Of a DNA stretch of 42,520 bases, positions 17,645 to 25,329 are shown piece after piece (the stretch's first letter is position 1; the number at the start of each line of letters is the position of its first letter). The position numbers were made by a program, and so were the translations under genes. Under the pieces are notes generated by a model. The model searched no databases, was not told where the DNA came from, and saw only the letters and a list, made by a program, of their open reading frames with translations. Origin of the DNA: Bacteroidota bacterium (GTDB lineage: Bacteria > Bacteroidota > Bacteroidia > Chitinophagales > Chitinophagaceae); NCBI GenBank assembly GCA_963169885.1, contig CAUJFR010000130.1, positions 1 to 42,520 on the forward strand, read 5' to 3'.

Positions 17645-18070
17645 TTAAGCGGGTTTCAGTTCAGGGGGCAGGTTGATGCTGTCAATACAATGGACCACAC
17701 CATTGGAACCCTGACGGTCTTTAGCCAGTATACGGGCATTGTTGATATAAATATCCCCGTCCCGGGTGGTGACCTGGAGTTCCTGTCCGCCGAGCGTTTG
17801 TACTTTTTGCCCGGTTCTGAAATCACGCTGCATTTTTTTTCCTTTGATAATGTGATAGGAGAGTATGGCCCGCAGCCGGCTGCCATCCTGCTTTAATAAG
17901 GTTTCAAACAAATCACCCTGGCTGAGTTTGCCAAATGCGAGATTGACCGGGGCCAGAAAGGTAAAAGGCCCTACGGCTTTTAATTCATCTTCCATTCCGG
18001 ATGCTTTTATCGCTTTCATAAAAGAAACCAGGTTTTTATCTGCCTGTGATAATTCGAGTACTGTTGCCAT
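17645..18070 (-). CDS. Fasciclin (FAS1) domain protein, no signal peptide
   Basis: A single FAS1 domain fills the 141 residues. H1-type motif near residue 34 (GPFTFLAPVNLAFGKL), the YH motif near 71 (LRAILSYHIIKGK), and the closing segment GSNGVVHCIDSINLPPEL are all present. FAS1 domains are usually secreted adhesion modules with a signal peptide; here the protein starts MATVLELSQADKNLVSF and has none, so it is probably cytosolic. It lies 17 bp upstream of the unknown gene and oxygenase on the same strand and may be the first gene of that unit. Confidence 0.88.
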   Translation of the reverse strand: MATVLELSQADKNLVSFMKAIKASGMEDELKAVGPFTFLAPVNLAFGKLSQGDLFETLLKQDGSRLRAILSYHIIKGKKMQRDFRTGQKVQTLGGQELQVTTRDGDIYINNARILAKDRQGSNGVVHCIDSINLPPELKPA

Positions 18071-18162
18071 AGTAATAGTTTATTGCAGCAAAAAACCGCA
18101 AGCAGGTACTGCTCAGGATCAGGCTGGTGCATGAATCGGATGTAATACGGAAAAGGGAAGAA

Positions 18163-18190
18163 ATAAAGAGCTGAATCATCAGCTCTTTAT
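18163..18190. terminator. Terminator downstream of the RRM gene
   Basis: A perfect 12-bp stem ATAAAGAGCTGA/TCAGCTCTTTAT closes on the 4-nt loop ATCA. It lies 7 bp beyond the stop of the minus-strand RRM gene. The T content after the stem on that strand (TTTCTT) is moderate. Confidence 0.75.
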
Positions 18191-18197
18191 GCTGGAA

Positions 18198-18467
18198 TTA
18201 CCATCTTTTATTTTCTGTGCGGGGAGCTTTTTCCCGGGCAACAGTCACGGACATGGCGCGTCCTTCGATTTCTTTCTGGTGCAGGTTCTTGATTGCTTCG
18301 TTGGCTTCGTTATCAGAAGGCATTTCCACAAATCCAAAACCACGGCTTCTGCCGGACTCTCTGTCCATGATCACTTTAGCAGAACTTACGGCGCCATATT
18401 GCTCGAATAAGGTGCGGAGTTCATTGTCTGCAGTGTGGAAGCTAAGATTAGAAACATACAAATTCAT
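18198..18467 (-). CDS. RNA recognition motif (RRM) RNA-binding protein
   Basis: One RRM domain of 89 residues plus a short basic tail (REKAPRTENKRW). RNP2 is LYVSNL at 3-8 and RNP1 is RGFGFVEM at about 42-49, with all aromatic positions needed for RNA stacking. Such small RRM proteins are common in Bacteroidota and cyanobacteria, where they bind single-stranded RNA and several are induced by cold or growth phase. The gene has its own terminator and about 300 bp of noncoding DNA upstream, which leaves room for a long regulatory 5' leader. Regulation is inference. Confidence 0.93.
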   Translation of the reverse strand: MNLYVSNLSFHTADNELRTLFEQYGAVSSAKVIMDRESGRSRGFGFVEMPSDNEANEAIKNLHQKEIEGRAMSVTVAREKAPRTENKRW

Positions 18468-18769
18468 AATACAATTTTTTAAATAAACAATAGAAAATAA
18501 GGTGAAAGGAACTGCTGCACGAAGTAGAGAGGAGAGGAATTAGTACAATGGATGTCTCTGTAACAATTAATGTCGATCAGAACTCAATGTAGGAAGAACT
18601 TATTTCACTAAAGTGAAGATACGCTTTTATACGGTCATTGCTGTTCCTATTTTCAAGCGGGATGAGTTTTAACATGTTTGCTTAAGAAAAGGAAGCTAAG
18701 AGGCTCATTCTTAGCCTTGTGACAACAGTTGTTTTTTTTGCTGTTTAACTGATCAATTATATTTGATGG
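18468..18769. other. 302-bp noncoding spacer between RRM gene and a small secreted-protein gene
   Basis: No credible gene. It must hold the RRM promoter and leader on the minus strand. A 7-bp stem GCTAAGA (18695-18701) with TCTTAGC (18709-18715) is seen without a T run, and a strong plus-strand promoter lies at its right end. The A-rich stretch at 18470-18500 adjoins the RRM start codon, with no Shine-Dalgarno sequence. Confidence 0.5.
18737..18765 (+). promoter_or_regulatory. Near-consensus Bacteroidota promoter
   Basis: TTTG at 18737-18740, a 17-bp spacer, then TATATTTG at 18758-18765, a full match to the TTTG/TAnnTTTG consensus. The ATG of the next gene is at 18770, about where transcription should start, so the mRNA may be leaderless. 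Confidence 0.7.
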
Positions 18770-19156
18770 ATGAAGTTTGTCATTTTTCTGTTATTATGGA
18801 GCGGCATTTCCCTGAATTCAAGTGCACAGGGCAAGAGCCGGGTACATGTTGTAACCACATGGGATAATCGTCAGGCAAGTCTGAAACTCAGTTTTTCTAT
18901 TAACGGGACTGTGTATAAATTCCTGCCGGGCAAATGTCTTGAATTGGAATTAACATCAGATAGCCTGCATGTGGTTATGACTGATACCCGCTGGGTTAAA
19001 AAAGAAACAGTGGATCTGCATATTCCCATCGATGATGATCTATATGTACATGTATTCTGGGGCAGAAAAACAGAAGATCCCAAATGGATGACCCGGGCGA
19101 TAGCCGAACAGGTCTGTAAAGCCTGTTTTGATGAGCTAAAGAAAAAATGCAGGTAG
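18770..19156 (+). CDS. Small secreted protein of unknown function
   Basis: 128 residues with signal peptide MKFVIFLLLWSGISLNSSAQ. The mature part is beta-rich (VHVVTTWDNRQASLKLSFSING, LELELTSDSLHVVM, VDLHIPIDDDLYVHVFW) with a C-terminal helix containing two Cys pairs in KACFDELKKKCR. No family recognised. A near-consensus promoter lies directly before the ATG, which suggests a real, transcribed gene. An overlapping ATG at 18766 is in another frame. Confidence 0.6.
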   Translation: MKFVIFLLLWSGISLNSSAQGKSRVHVVTTWDNRQASLKLSFSINGTVYKFLPGKCLELELTSDSLHVVMTDTRWVKKETVDLHIPIDDDLYVHVFWGRKTEDPKWMTRAIAEQVCKACFDELKKKCR

Positions 19157-19270
19157 CAAACTGATCTGAATCAATTACTTTTTCAGGAGATAAAACCGCT
19201 ATTGATAGTTTTGTTTTTTCACCATTGTATTTACGGTATCCGTTCTATATATTCGCATTCAAATTATTTT

Positions 19271-20020
19271 ATGAAAATTTCTGTTTTGACCGCGATAGCA
19301 TTTTTGCTGTTGTTTTCTTCCTGTGAAAAGAAACCGGCCTGTGCAGGTTCACTTACACTTACAGCCAATACCCTGACACCCACAGTGGGTGACAATATAG
19401 TCATCTCAGCTCCGGACCGTGGTACCACCAATGTCGTTTATCAATGGAATGGACCAGGAACCAATCTCACCAATCAATCCAATACACTTGAGATAAATGA
19501 TATTAAGCTATCCCAGAGTGGGGTCTATAGTTTGAATGAAGGAAACAGTGATTGTAATACATCATTGAGTGATACCATCCGTATCAATGTACAGTTAAAA
19601 CAGGAAACCCCGCCCTGTACTAATACCAACAATACGGCCACCCCGTCCAGTATTCCGGCTACTACTTTCACCACCGTGAATAAATCTTTCAGCAGTACCT
19701 GGAATACGATTGCGCTTGAAGCCAGTGGCAGCTTCGGTTATCCTTCCTATACGGTATTGTTCAACTCTTATAACGGAAATACAGAGCCACGGGATGGTGT
19801 TTATACCACAGCCGATGTAGCCATTTTTAATCCGCTGCAGGAACCCAATGAAGTGTCCGTCAGTTTTATCTATTCCAGCAATTACTTTCATTGCCGGCCA
19901 GGTAATAAAGTTTATGTGTCACATGTAAATGGCAAACTTCAGGTCAGTTTTTGCAATCTTGAGTTTTCGTCTCCGCCTTTTGTTACGTCAGTCTCTGCCA
20001 AAATCACACAGTTAAACTAA
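19271..20020 (+). CDS. Ig-like domain lipoprotein
   Basis: Lipoprotein of 249 residues: hydrophobic leader followed by LFSSC with the lipid-bearing Cys18. Residues about 30-115 look like an immunoglobulin-like/PKD-type domain (LTLTANTLTPTVGDNIVISAP, VYQWNGPG, SGVYSLN). The second half (about 140-249) is a beta-rich domain of unknown type with FHCRPGNKVYVSHVNGKLQVSFCNLEF. The ATG at 19271 is preferred to 19202 because it starts the leader. It probably sits in the outer membrane and binds a surface partner; function unknown. Its last 4 bp overlap the end of the convergent phosphatase gene. Confidence 0.7.
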   Translation: MKISVLTAIAFLLLFSSCEKKPACAGSLTLTANTLTPTVGDNIVISAPDRGTTNVVYQWNGPGTNLTNQSNTLEINDIKLSQSGVYSLNEGNSDCNTSLSDTIRINVQLKQETPPCTNTNNTATPSSIPATTFTTVNKSFSSTWNTIALEASGSFGYPSYTVLFNSYNGNTEPRDGVYTTADVAIFNPLQEPNEVSVSFIYSSNYFHCRPGNKVYVSHVNGKLQVSFCNLEFSSPPFVTSVSAKITQLN

Positions 20021-20667
20021 AAGTAATTATAAGTAAGAAATTCATTCAGACTGAGCAATTTCATGTCCGCCGCCCCCCATTTCGGAAGATCCGCCTGTTC
20101 AGGTGCCGGTACCACCACACATTTCATCTTGGCGGCTTTTGCTGCGATCATTCCATTGAACGAATCTTCAAATACAATACAATCTTCGGGTAACACGTCA
20201 AGCGATTTGGCACATTCCAGGAAGACCATCGGATGTGGTTTGCCATAGGGGAGGTATTCGGCGGACGTGAAAACCTGGAACTGATCCCGGATATGTAGTT
20301 TATCGACTACTACATCTACCAATGACATAGGGGAAGATGTCGCTAATCCGGTTCTTATATTTTGCTTATTGAAAAAGCCAAGAATCTCCGTAACACCAGG
20401 CAAAGCAATGCCATTAGCTGCAATTTTTTCAATCGCTTTGCGGATTATCACCTGAACTGCTTCCGGTGCATGTGCAGGAGAAACCTGGTACTGCCTGAAC
20501 CAATGCGCCACCCATTCTTCCGTACGAAGTCCTGTGCTGGTATGGTATTGTTCAAGGGTCAGACTGATTCCAAATCCGGAGAGCGTCTCAATCCCGGCTT
20601 CCTGCCAGAGGGGCTCACTGTCTATCAGCAAACCATCCATATCAAAAATCGCCGCTTTGTATTGCAT
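20017..20667 (-). CDS. HAD-family sugar-phosphate phosphatase (HxpB/beta-phosphoglucomutase-like)
   Basis: Cytosolic haloacid-dehalogenase hydrolase of 216 residues from the ATG at 20667 (MQYKAAIFDMDG); an ATG at 20682 would add MKVCR. Motif I is FDMDGLLIDSE with nucleophile D9 and acid D11, motif II is ATSSP, motif III is GKPHPMVF, and motif IV is VFEDSFNG. The helical cap between motifs I and II is of subclass IA. The closest named relatives are hexitol-phosphatase and 2-deoxyglucose-6-phosphatase, but family members vary in substrate. It could also be a beta-phosphoglucomutase; the cap sequence does not decide. Confidence 0.85.
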   Translation of the reverse strand: MQYKAAIFDMDGLLIDSEPLWQEAGIETLSGFGISLTLEQYHTSTGLRTEEWVAHWFRQYQVSPAHAPEAVQVIIRKAIEKIAANGIALPGVTEILGFFNKQNIRTGLATSSPMSLVDVVVDKLHIRDQFQVFTSAEYLPYGKPHPMVFLECAKSLDVLPEDCIVFEDSFNGMIAAKAAKMKCVVVPAPEQADLPKWGAADMKLLSLNEFLTYNYF

Positions 20668-20711
20668 CCTGCAAACTTTCATCAGTATATGCAGGTTTCC
20701 AAATAATCGGT

Positions 20712-21305
20712 TTACTTTTTCTTTTTCCCAAAGAAAATGCGGAAACCGACATTAAGGTTCAGTCCATGTGTATAGCCATTACCGCCGCCGGCTCCTCCAC
20801 CGGTATATGTCAGCTCCGAAAAGAGAGCGGTTCTGGGTCCTGTGAACCAGTTAAGGCCAACACCGCCAAAAGCAGTCCAATCACTGAATTTTGCGGTGGA
20901 TTTAAAACCACTGAAATCAGTGGTGGTCGTATTGGTCCGCATGTATTGTATACCGGCAACAAAATAGGGAACTACTTTATGTTTGGATTTCAGGTAATAC
21001 CGGGTGTACAGATTGAAGCCGTATGAGTTTCCCCGGCTGGAATAATTGAGATTGCCAAAATTGTCTTTGATATTCACTTTGTTGAAGTTGAGCACAGGTC
21101 CGCCACCCACTTCCCAGCGGTCTTTCAGCATATACCCGATATTCGGAGTGAATTTAAAATTGTAAGATTTGAAACGTTCTCTGGATTCAAAGTTAAGGTT
21201 AAAAGGAGCGTCTGTGGAAGTGCTGAGGTTCCAAGTGCCTTTCTCCAGCTGAGCAGAAGCTACGGAACAAATGAATAGCGGCAGAATGATCAGGATTGGT
21301 TTCAT
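20712..21305 (-). CDS. Outer-membrane beta-barrel (porin-family) protein
   Basis: 197 residues with signal peptide ending SVASAQ. The mature part shows about eight amphipathic strands divided by Gly/Asn turns: NLNFESRERFKSYNFKFTPNIGYML, DRWEVGGGPVLNFNKV, SYGFNLYTRYYLKSKHKVVPYFVAGIQY, and the closing GYTHGLNLNVGFRIFFGKKKK. This matches the small outer-membrane protein beta-barrel family (PF13505-like) common in the phylum. Barrel termini usually end in an aromatic residue; here a Lys tail follows FRIFF. Role unknown. Confidence 0.78.
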   Translation of the reverse strand: MKPILIILPLFICSVASAQLEKGTWNLSTSTDAPFNLNFESRERFKSYNFKFTPNIGYMLKDRWEVGGGPVLNFNKVNIKDNFGNLNYSSRGNSYGFNLYTRYYLKSKHKVVPYFVAGIQYMRTNTTTTDFSGFKSTAKFSDWTAFGGVGLNWFTGPRTALFSELTYTGGGAGGGNGYTHGLNLNVGFRIFFGKKKK

Positions 21306-21379
21306 GGTTTAATGTTTCCGCAAAACTATTTCCTGTTCTGTTAACAAAGAGTTGAACGAATGTTAAATCCACTCACCAT

Positions 21380-22051
21380 TCACTCCCTCACATCAAAAAT
21401 CGCTTCCCCCTCACTTCTGTCTTTTTTTGTATTGTACAAACGAATAATAACCCGGTCCTTTTTCGTAAGCTTAATCGTGTATTCTCCTCCTCCGTTTTTG
21501 ATTATCGTACCCTGTGATACCGTTACAAGCAGGTCTTCATCTTTAACTTTAAACGCTTTGATGGATACTTTGTTTTCCTTAGTGAGATAGAGTGCTCCGG
21601 GTGTTTCTGTTTCAATGTCCAGGCCTTCCACTTCCACCCGGAAAGTAACTGGTTGTTTCCGGTAGGCCCTGACCGGCCGACCTTTCTGTATCGCGGGAAT
21701 CCATTTGCCGGAGAGATGCAATGCCCGGATCACTTCCTGTTCCATACCATAGCCGTGATTCGTCAATGCTTTGAAATCAGTAATCGAACTATCCCGGTTG
21801 ACTATAAATTGTACCATAACGGTGTAAGTTCCGGCCGGGGCATTATTGTCCATTGGTACATCCCCTTTAACCGTTTTAGTCAGGAATTTCAACCAGGCTG
21901 ACGATCCGCCTGGGTAAGAAGCTTCCACTTCCACCCGTTCAAATTTTACTGTGCCGTCATTTTTGGTACTGTCATTTGCCAGGACCTGAGCATAAGAGCG
22001 GATAGAGAGGAAACTCAGCAAGAGAAAAGTAAATACGGGCCGCATTTTCAT
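21380..22051 (-). CDS. Secreted TonB C-terminal domain protein
   Basis: 223 residues with signal peptide MKMRPVFTFLLLSFLSIRSYAQ. Residues about 40-145 form a TonB-C-like fold: VEVEASYPGGSSAWLKFL, MVQFIVNRDSSITDFKALTNHG, EQEVIRALHLSGKWIPAIQKGRPVRAYRKQPVTFRV. The classical N-terminal anchor and Pro-rich spacer of TonB are missing, so it is not an energy transducer in the usual sense. The last 75 residues (SIKAFKVKDEDLLVTVSQGTI, YTIKLTKKDRVIIRLYN) look like a GldM-C-type beta domain. Function unknown, probably periplasmic. Confidence 0.75.
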   Translation of the reverse strand: MKMRPVFTFLLLSFLSIRSYAQVLANDSTKNDGTVKFERVEVEASYPGGSSAWLKFLTKTVKGDVPMDNNAPAGTYTVMVQFIVNRDSSITDFKALTNHGYGMEQEVIRALHLSGKWIPAIQKGRPVRAYRKQPVTFRVEVEGLDIETETPGALYLTKENKVSIKAFKVKDEDLLVTVSQGTIIKNGGGEYTIKLTKKDRVIIRLYNTKKDRSEGEAIFDVRE

Positions 22052-22147
22052 ACTGATAAGTTTTGGCCAAGATAGAAAATTTCTTTTTTTTCCTGATTGA
22101 TTTTAATCCGGACAAATCAAGCAGTACCTTGCAGGCAATAATTTTTT

Positions 22148-22540
22148 ATGGAAACAGAAATTTTCACCCTTTGCGATTTTGCGCAGGATAATCAATCCAA
22201 ACTCACCATCGTCGGCACGTTCGATAGTATTCAGGCTCCGCAGTTCCCGGTCACCCATCCCGGCTGTGCGATTGCCTGCCGCCTGCGTTTCGGGGTTAAA
22301 GAAACTGGTGATCATGAATTCAAAATTCAGCTGACAGACAGTACCGGCAAGGACCTGTTGCAGCCTGTTACCGGTGTCATTACTGTCCGGCCGCCGGTAA
22401 ATGGCCAGTTTGCGGCTGCGAATATTGTACTCAATTTTAATCAGCTCCAGTTTCCCCAACCTGGCCGTTATTCTTTTTCGCTGATGGTGGACGGGCAATG
22501 GGTGACCGGGCTGCCGCTGTTCCTGAATAAAATCGGTTGA
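22148..22540 (+). CDS. DUF6941-like protein
   Basis: Cytosolic protein of 130 residues, beta-sandwich in outlook: METEIFTLCDFAQDNQSKLTIVGTFDSI at the start, then CAIACRLRFGVKETGDHEFKIQLTD and GRYSFSLMVDGQWVTGLPLFL. The opening phrase and length fit the DUF6941 family as I remember it; function is not known. It stands alone between a minus-strand gene and a lipoprotein gene. Confidence 0.6.
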   Translation: METEIFTLCDFAQDNQSKLTIVGTFDSIQAPQFPVTHPGCAIACRLRFGVKETGDHEFKIQLTDSTGKDLLQPVTGVITVRPPVNGQFAAANIVLNFNQLQFPQPGRYSFSLMVDGQWVTGLPLFLNKIG

Positions 22541-22603
22541 GTATCCGGTTGTCAGTGAATGTTAAATACGTTTTTATTATTTTTGGGCTGAAACCTTAAA
22601 TCT

Positions 22604-23632
22604 ATGAAGATGAGATTATCCCCCGGATTAATAAATATCCTTTTTGGTTCAATTTTTTTATTGCTGATTTTTATTTCTTGCACAAGAGAAGATGCCAGCC
22701 CTTCACTGGCAGGGGTGTATATGGTCGGTTATGAACGGGTTAACGCAATATCCGTTGCGAAGTATTGGAAAGATGGCACTGAATTTTCCTTAACAGATGG
22801 TAGTCGTCATGCATTTGCCAAGTCTGTTTTTGTGACTGATCAGGATGTATTTGTATGCGGGGAAGAATTCAACAGTGCGGGAATACGGGTGGCAAAATAC
22901 TGGAAAAACGGCCAGCCTGTTGAACTGGGAATCAATAGCTATGCAGAATCAATATTTGTTCATGGAAACGATGTTTATGTAGCCGGGGCTGAATATGCAA
23001 ACCCGAATATTATCCGGGCCGTCTATTGGAAAAACGGGATTGTTAACTATCTCACAACCGTATCCACCCAGGCTGAAGCCTGGTCAGTTTCAGTAGCGGC
23101 AGGGAATGTATATGTGGCAGGATGGGAGAAAGTCAATATACCATTTGTGCCACGGTATTGGAAAAACGGGACAGGATTCACGCTGGGAGGAGGCCCGATT
23201 TCTACCGGTTCGCTGAAAAGTGTCGCGATCGCAGGCACTGACGTTTACATGGCGGGAAATGAAAATACGGCAACTGTTTTTTCTCAGGCGGCATATTGGA
23301 AAAATGGCACCAAGACGGTTTTGGGGCCTTCAAATTCCGAGTCACAGGTAAATAGTATTTCTATATCCGGCGGGGATGTTTATGCGGCCGGGTATGAACA
23401 AACCGGGGGCATGAACTTTGCAGTTTATTGGAAAAACGGGGTGATGACCCGGTTGACTGATGGCAGTGAAGCGGCTACGGCCATGGATATTGAATCGAAA
23501 AACGGAGATGTTTATATAGCCGGCAGTAAAGGAGGCGCCATTCAAAACGCCGTTTACTGGAAGAATGGCACCCTGGTTCCATTGACCAACGGGGCTAATA
23601 ATTCCTATTGTTTGGGGATATTCATAAAATAG
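22604..23632 (+). CDS. Lipoprotein with seven YWKNG repeats, probable beta-propeller
   Basis: Lipoprotein of 342 residues; the Cys of the lipobox IFISC is residue 26. The rest consists of seven repeats of 42-46 residues marked by YWK(D/N)G at residues 54, 99, 141, 185, 231, 275 and 318. Between them runs a second conserved strand, DVYVAGxE. Seven blades is the commonest number for closed beta-propellers, so a seven-bladed propeller anchored on the outer membrane is the likely fold. No catalytic residues stand out. Role unknown; binding of a surface partner or polymer is possible. Confidence 0.75.
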   Translation: MKMRLSPGLINILFGSIFLLLIFISCTREDASPSLAGVYMVGYERVNAISVAKYWKDGTEFSLTDGSRHAFAKSVFVTDQDVFVCGEEFNSAGIRVAKYWKNGQPVELGINSYAESIFVHGNDVYVAGAEYANPNIIRAVYWKNGIVNYLTTVSTQAEAWSVSVAAGNVYVAGWEKVNIPFVPRYWKNGTGFTLGGGPISTGSLKSVAIAGTDVYMAGNENTATVFSQAAYWKNGTKTVLGPSNSESQVNSISISGGDVYAAGYEQTGGMNFAVYWKNGVMTRLTDGSEAATAMDIESKNGDVYIAGSKGGAIQNAVYWKNGTLVPLTNGANNSYCLGIFIK

Positions 23633-23736
23633 TATTTCCGCACGGAACGTAAATCGGAGATTACCTGTTTTTATTGCCAGTTAACGGACGTCTGGGCTGT
23701 CGCGAAGAATTTTTCACGTCTATTTCCCCAAACCTA

Positions 23737-23744
23737 TACTTTTG
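23737..23744 (+). promoter_or_regulatory. -7 box of the decarboxylase gene
   Basis: TACTTTTG fits TAnnTTTG and lies 42 bp before the ATG at 23787. A T-rich run at 23711-23716 is a poor -33 candidate. Confidence 0.4.
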
Positions 23745-23786
23745 TACGGTTTTAAGATTATCTGGCTCAACCCGTTCAACTAAAAA

Positions 23787-25187
23787 ATGACAAATTCCTA
23801 CCACGACCTCGTAAAGCAGACTTTTAATTTCCCCCAGGAAGGGATCGAAGTGGAAGATGGCAATCTTTCTTTCAATGGTCTTGACCTGAAAGCCCTGATC
23901 GCTAAGTATGGCACCCCGATGAAACTGACCTACCTGCCTAAGATCGGGATGCAGATTCAAAAGGCAAAGAGCATGTTTGCCAATGCATTCAAGAAACACA
24001 AGTACGAGGGTAAATATTATTATTGTTATTGCACAAAGAGTTCACATTTCAGCTTTGTGGTGGAAGAAGCCCTGAAAAACGAAATACACCTGGAAACCTC
24101 CTACGCATATGATATAGAGATCATCAAGAAACTCTATGCCAAGAAAAAGATCACCAAGGATATCCATATCATTTGCAATGGCTTCAAGGAAAAAAGCTAT
24201 ACCCGGCGTATCGCCAGTTTGCTAAACTCCGGTTTCAGCAATGTGATTCCGGTACTGGATAACAAGGACGAACTGAAGGACTATGCTCACTCCGTGAAAG
24301 TGCCTTTCAAACTGGGGATCCGGGTGGCAGCTGAAGAAGAGCCCAACTTCCCCTTCTATACCTCAAGACTGGGCATCAGGGCCAAGGACATCCTTGAGTT
24401 CTATGTGGATCGGATCGAAGGATATGAAAGCAAATTCCAGCTGAAAATGCTGCATATTTTCCTGAATAAAGGAATTAAGGATGATATCTATTACTGGAGT
24501 GAACTGAATAAAGTGATCAACCTCTATTGCCAGTTGAAAAAGATCTGTCCTGAATTGGATTCAATCAATATCGGCGGCGGGTTCCCGATCAAGCACTCCC
24601 TGGGGTTTGAATACGACTACCAGTTCATGATCAATGAGATTGTGCGCAATATCAAAGTGGCCTGTAAAAAAGCCAAAGTCCCAATGCCGAATATCTTTAC
24701 TGAGTTTGGCAGCTATACTGTAGGAGAGAGCATGGCGCACATTTATAGCGTAATTGCGGAAAAAGTGCAGAACGACCGGGAAACCTGGTATATGATCGAC
24801 TCCTCCTTTATCACCACGCTTCCGGATACCTGGGGAATCGGGGAAAAATTCCTGATGCTGCCGGTCAATAAATGGGACCATGATTATCAACGGGTGGTAC
24901 TTGGCGGTATCACCTGCGATAGCCACGACTACTACGATTCCGAAGAGCATATCAATGAAGTATTCCTCCCAAAGGTCAACGGGGACGGAGAACCTTTATA
25001 CGTAGGCTTTTTCCACACCGGAGCCTATCAGGACCAGATCAGTGGTTATGGTGGTATCAAGCACTGCCTGATCCCTTCACCAAAGCATATCATTGTGGGG
25101 CATGATAAAAATGGTAAGTTAGTGGACTGGGTTTATGCCAAGCAGCAAACGGCGCAAAGTATGCTGAAGATATTGGGATATAAATAA
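23787..25187 (+). CDS. PLP-dependent amino-acid decarboxylase, probably arginine decarboxylase
   Basis: Protein of 466 residues with the fold III (alanine racemase-like barrel plus beta domain) architecture of the ornithine/DAP/arginine decarboxylases. PLP lysine K84 in YCYCTKSSH, the phosphate-binding GGGFP near residue 265, and the catalytic CDSHDYY with C377-D378 are present. Proteins of this length and these motifs are annotated as arginine decarboxylase in Bacteroidota, making agmatine for spermidine synthesis. The next pathway genes (agmatinase, carboxyspermidine enzymes) are not in the window, so the substrate is inference from family. The stop codon lies in the first unit of a heptad array. 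Confidence 0.85.
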   Translation: MTNSYHDLVKQTFNFPQEGIEVEDGNLSFNGLDLKALIAKYGTPMKLTYLPKIGMQIQKAKSMFANAFKKHKYEGKYYYCYCTKSSHFSFVVEEALKNEIHLETSYAYDIEIIKKLYAKKKITKDIHIICNGFKEKSYTRRIASLLNSGFSNVIPVLDNKDELKDYAHSVKVPFKLGIRVAAEEEPNFPFYTSRLGIRAKDILEFYVDRIEGYESKFQLKMLHIFLNKGIKDDIYYWSELNKVINLYCQLKKICPELDSINIGGGFPIKHSLGFEYDYQFMINEIVRNIKVACKKAKVPMPNIFTEFGSYTVGESMAHIYSVIAEKVQNDRETWYMIDSSFITTLPDTWGIGEKFLMLPVNKWDHDYQRVVLGGITCDSHDYYDSEEHINEVFLPKVNGDGEPLYVGFFHTGAYQDQISGYGGIKHCLIPSPKHIIVGHDKNGKLVDWVYAKQQTAQSMLKILGYK

Positions 25188-25212
25188 GCTAGAAGCGAGA
25201 GGATAGAAGTTA
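25185..25212 (+). repeat. Heptad array at the decarboxylase stop codon
   Basis: Four units TAAGCTA, GAAGCGA, GAGGATA, GAAGTTA, the first containing the TAA stop (25185-25187). It is the inverted partner of the array at 25281-25329, and the terminator lies between the two. Confidence 0.8.
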
Positions 25213-25214
25213 AA

Positions 25215-25250
25215 AGCCAGATCACGAAAATCGAGATCTGGCTGTTTTTT
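25215..25250 (+). terminator. Terminator of the decarboxylase gene
   Basis: A 9-bp perfect stem AGCCAGATC/GATCTGGCT with an 11-nt loop is followed by G and a run of seven T. Confidence 0.88.
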
Positions 25251-25266
25251 TGATAAATATTCTCAG

Positions 25267-25329
25267 GAGGGGCTGTTCCCTTCTAGCTTCTAGCTTCTCG
25301 CTTCTAGCTTCTCGCTTCTCGCTTCTAGC
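25267..25329 (-). repeat. Heptad array plus GGGAACAGCCCCTCC core at the stop of a lipoprotein gene
   Basis: On the minus strand seven units GCTAGAA/GCGAGAA (25281-25329) run from the TAG stop of the lipoprotein gene straight into GGGAACAGCCCCTCC (25267-25282) and then TGAGAATATTTAT. This is the same order as at 9137-9200: stop, heptads, core, AT-rich segment. Confidence 0.88.

Noticed and set aside
20018-20038. AAGTAA repeats after the Ig-like lipoprotein stop as another heptad array
   Set aside because: The two AAGTAA copies are 10 bp apart, so the 7-bp period is not met.
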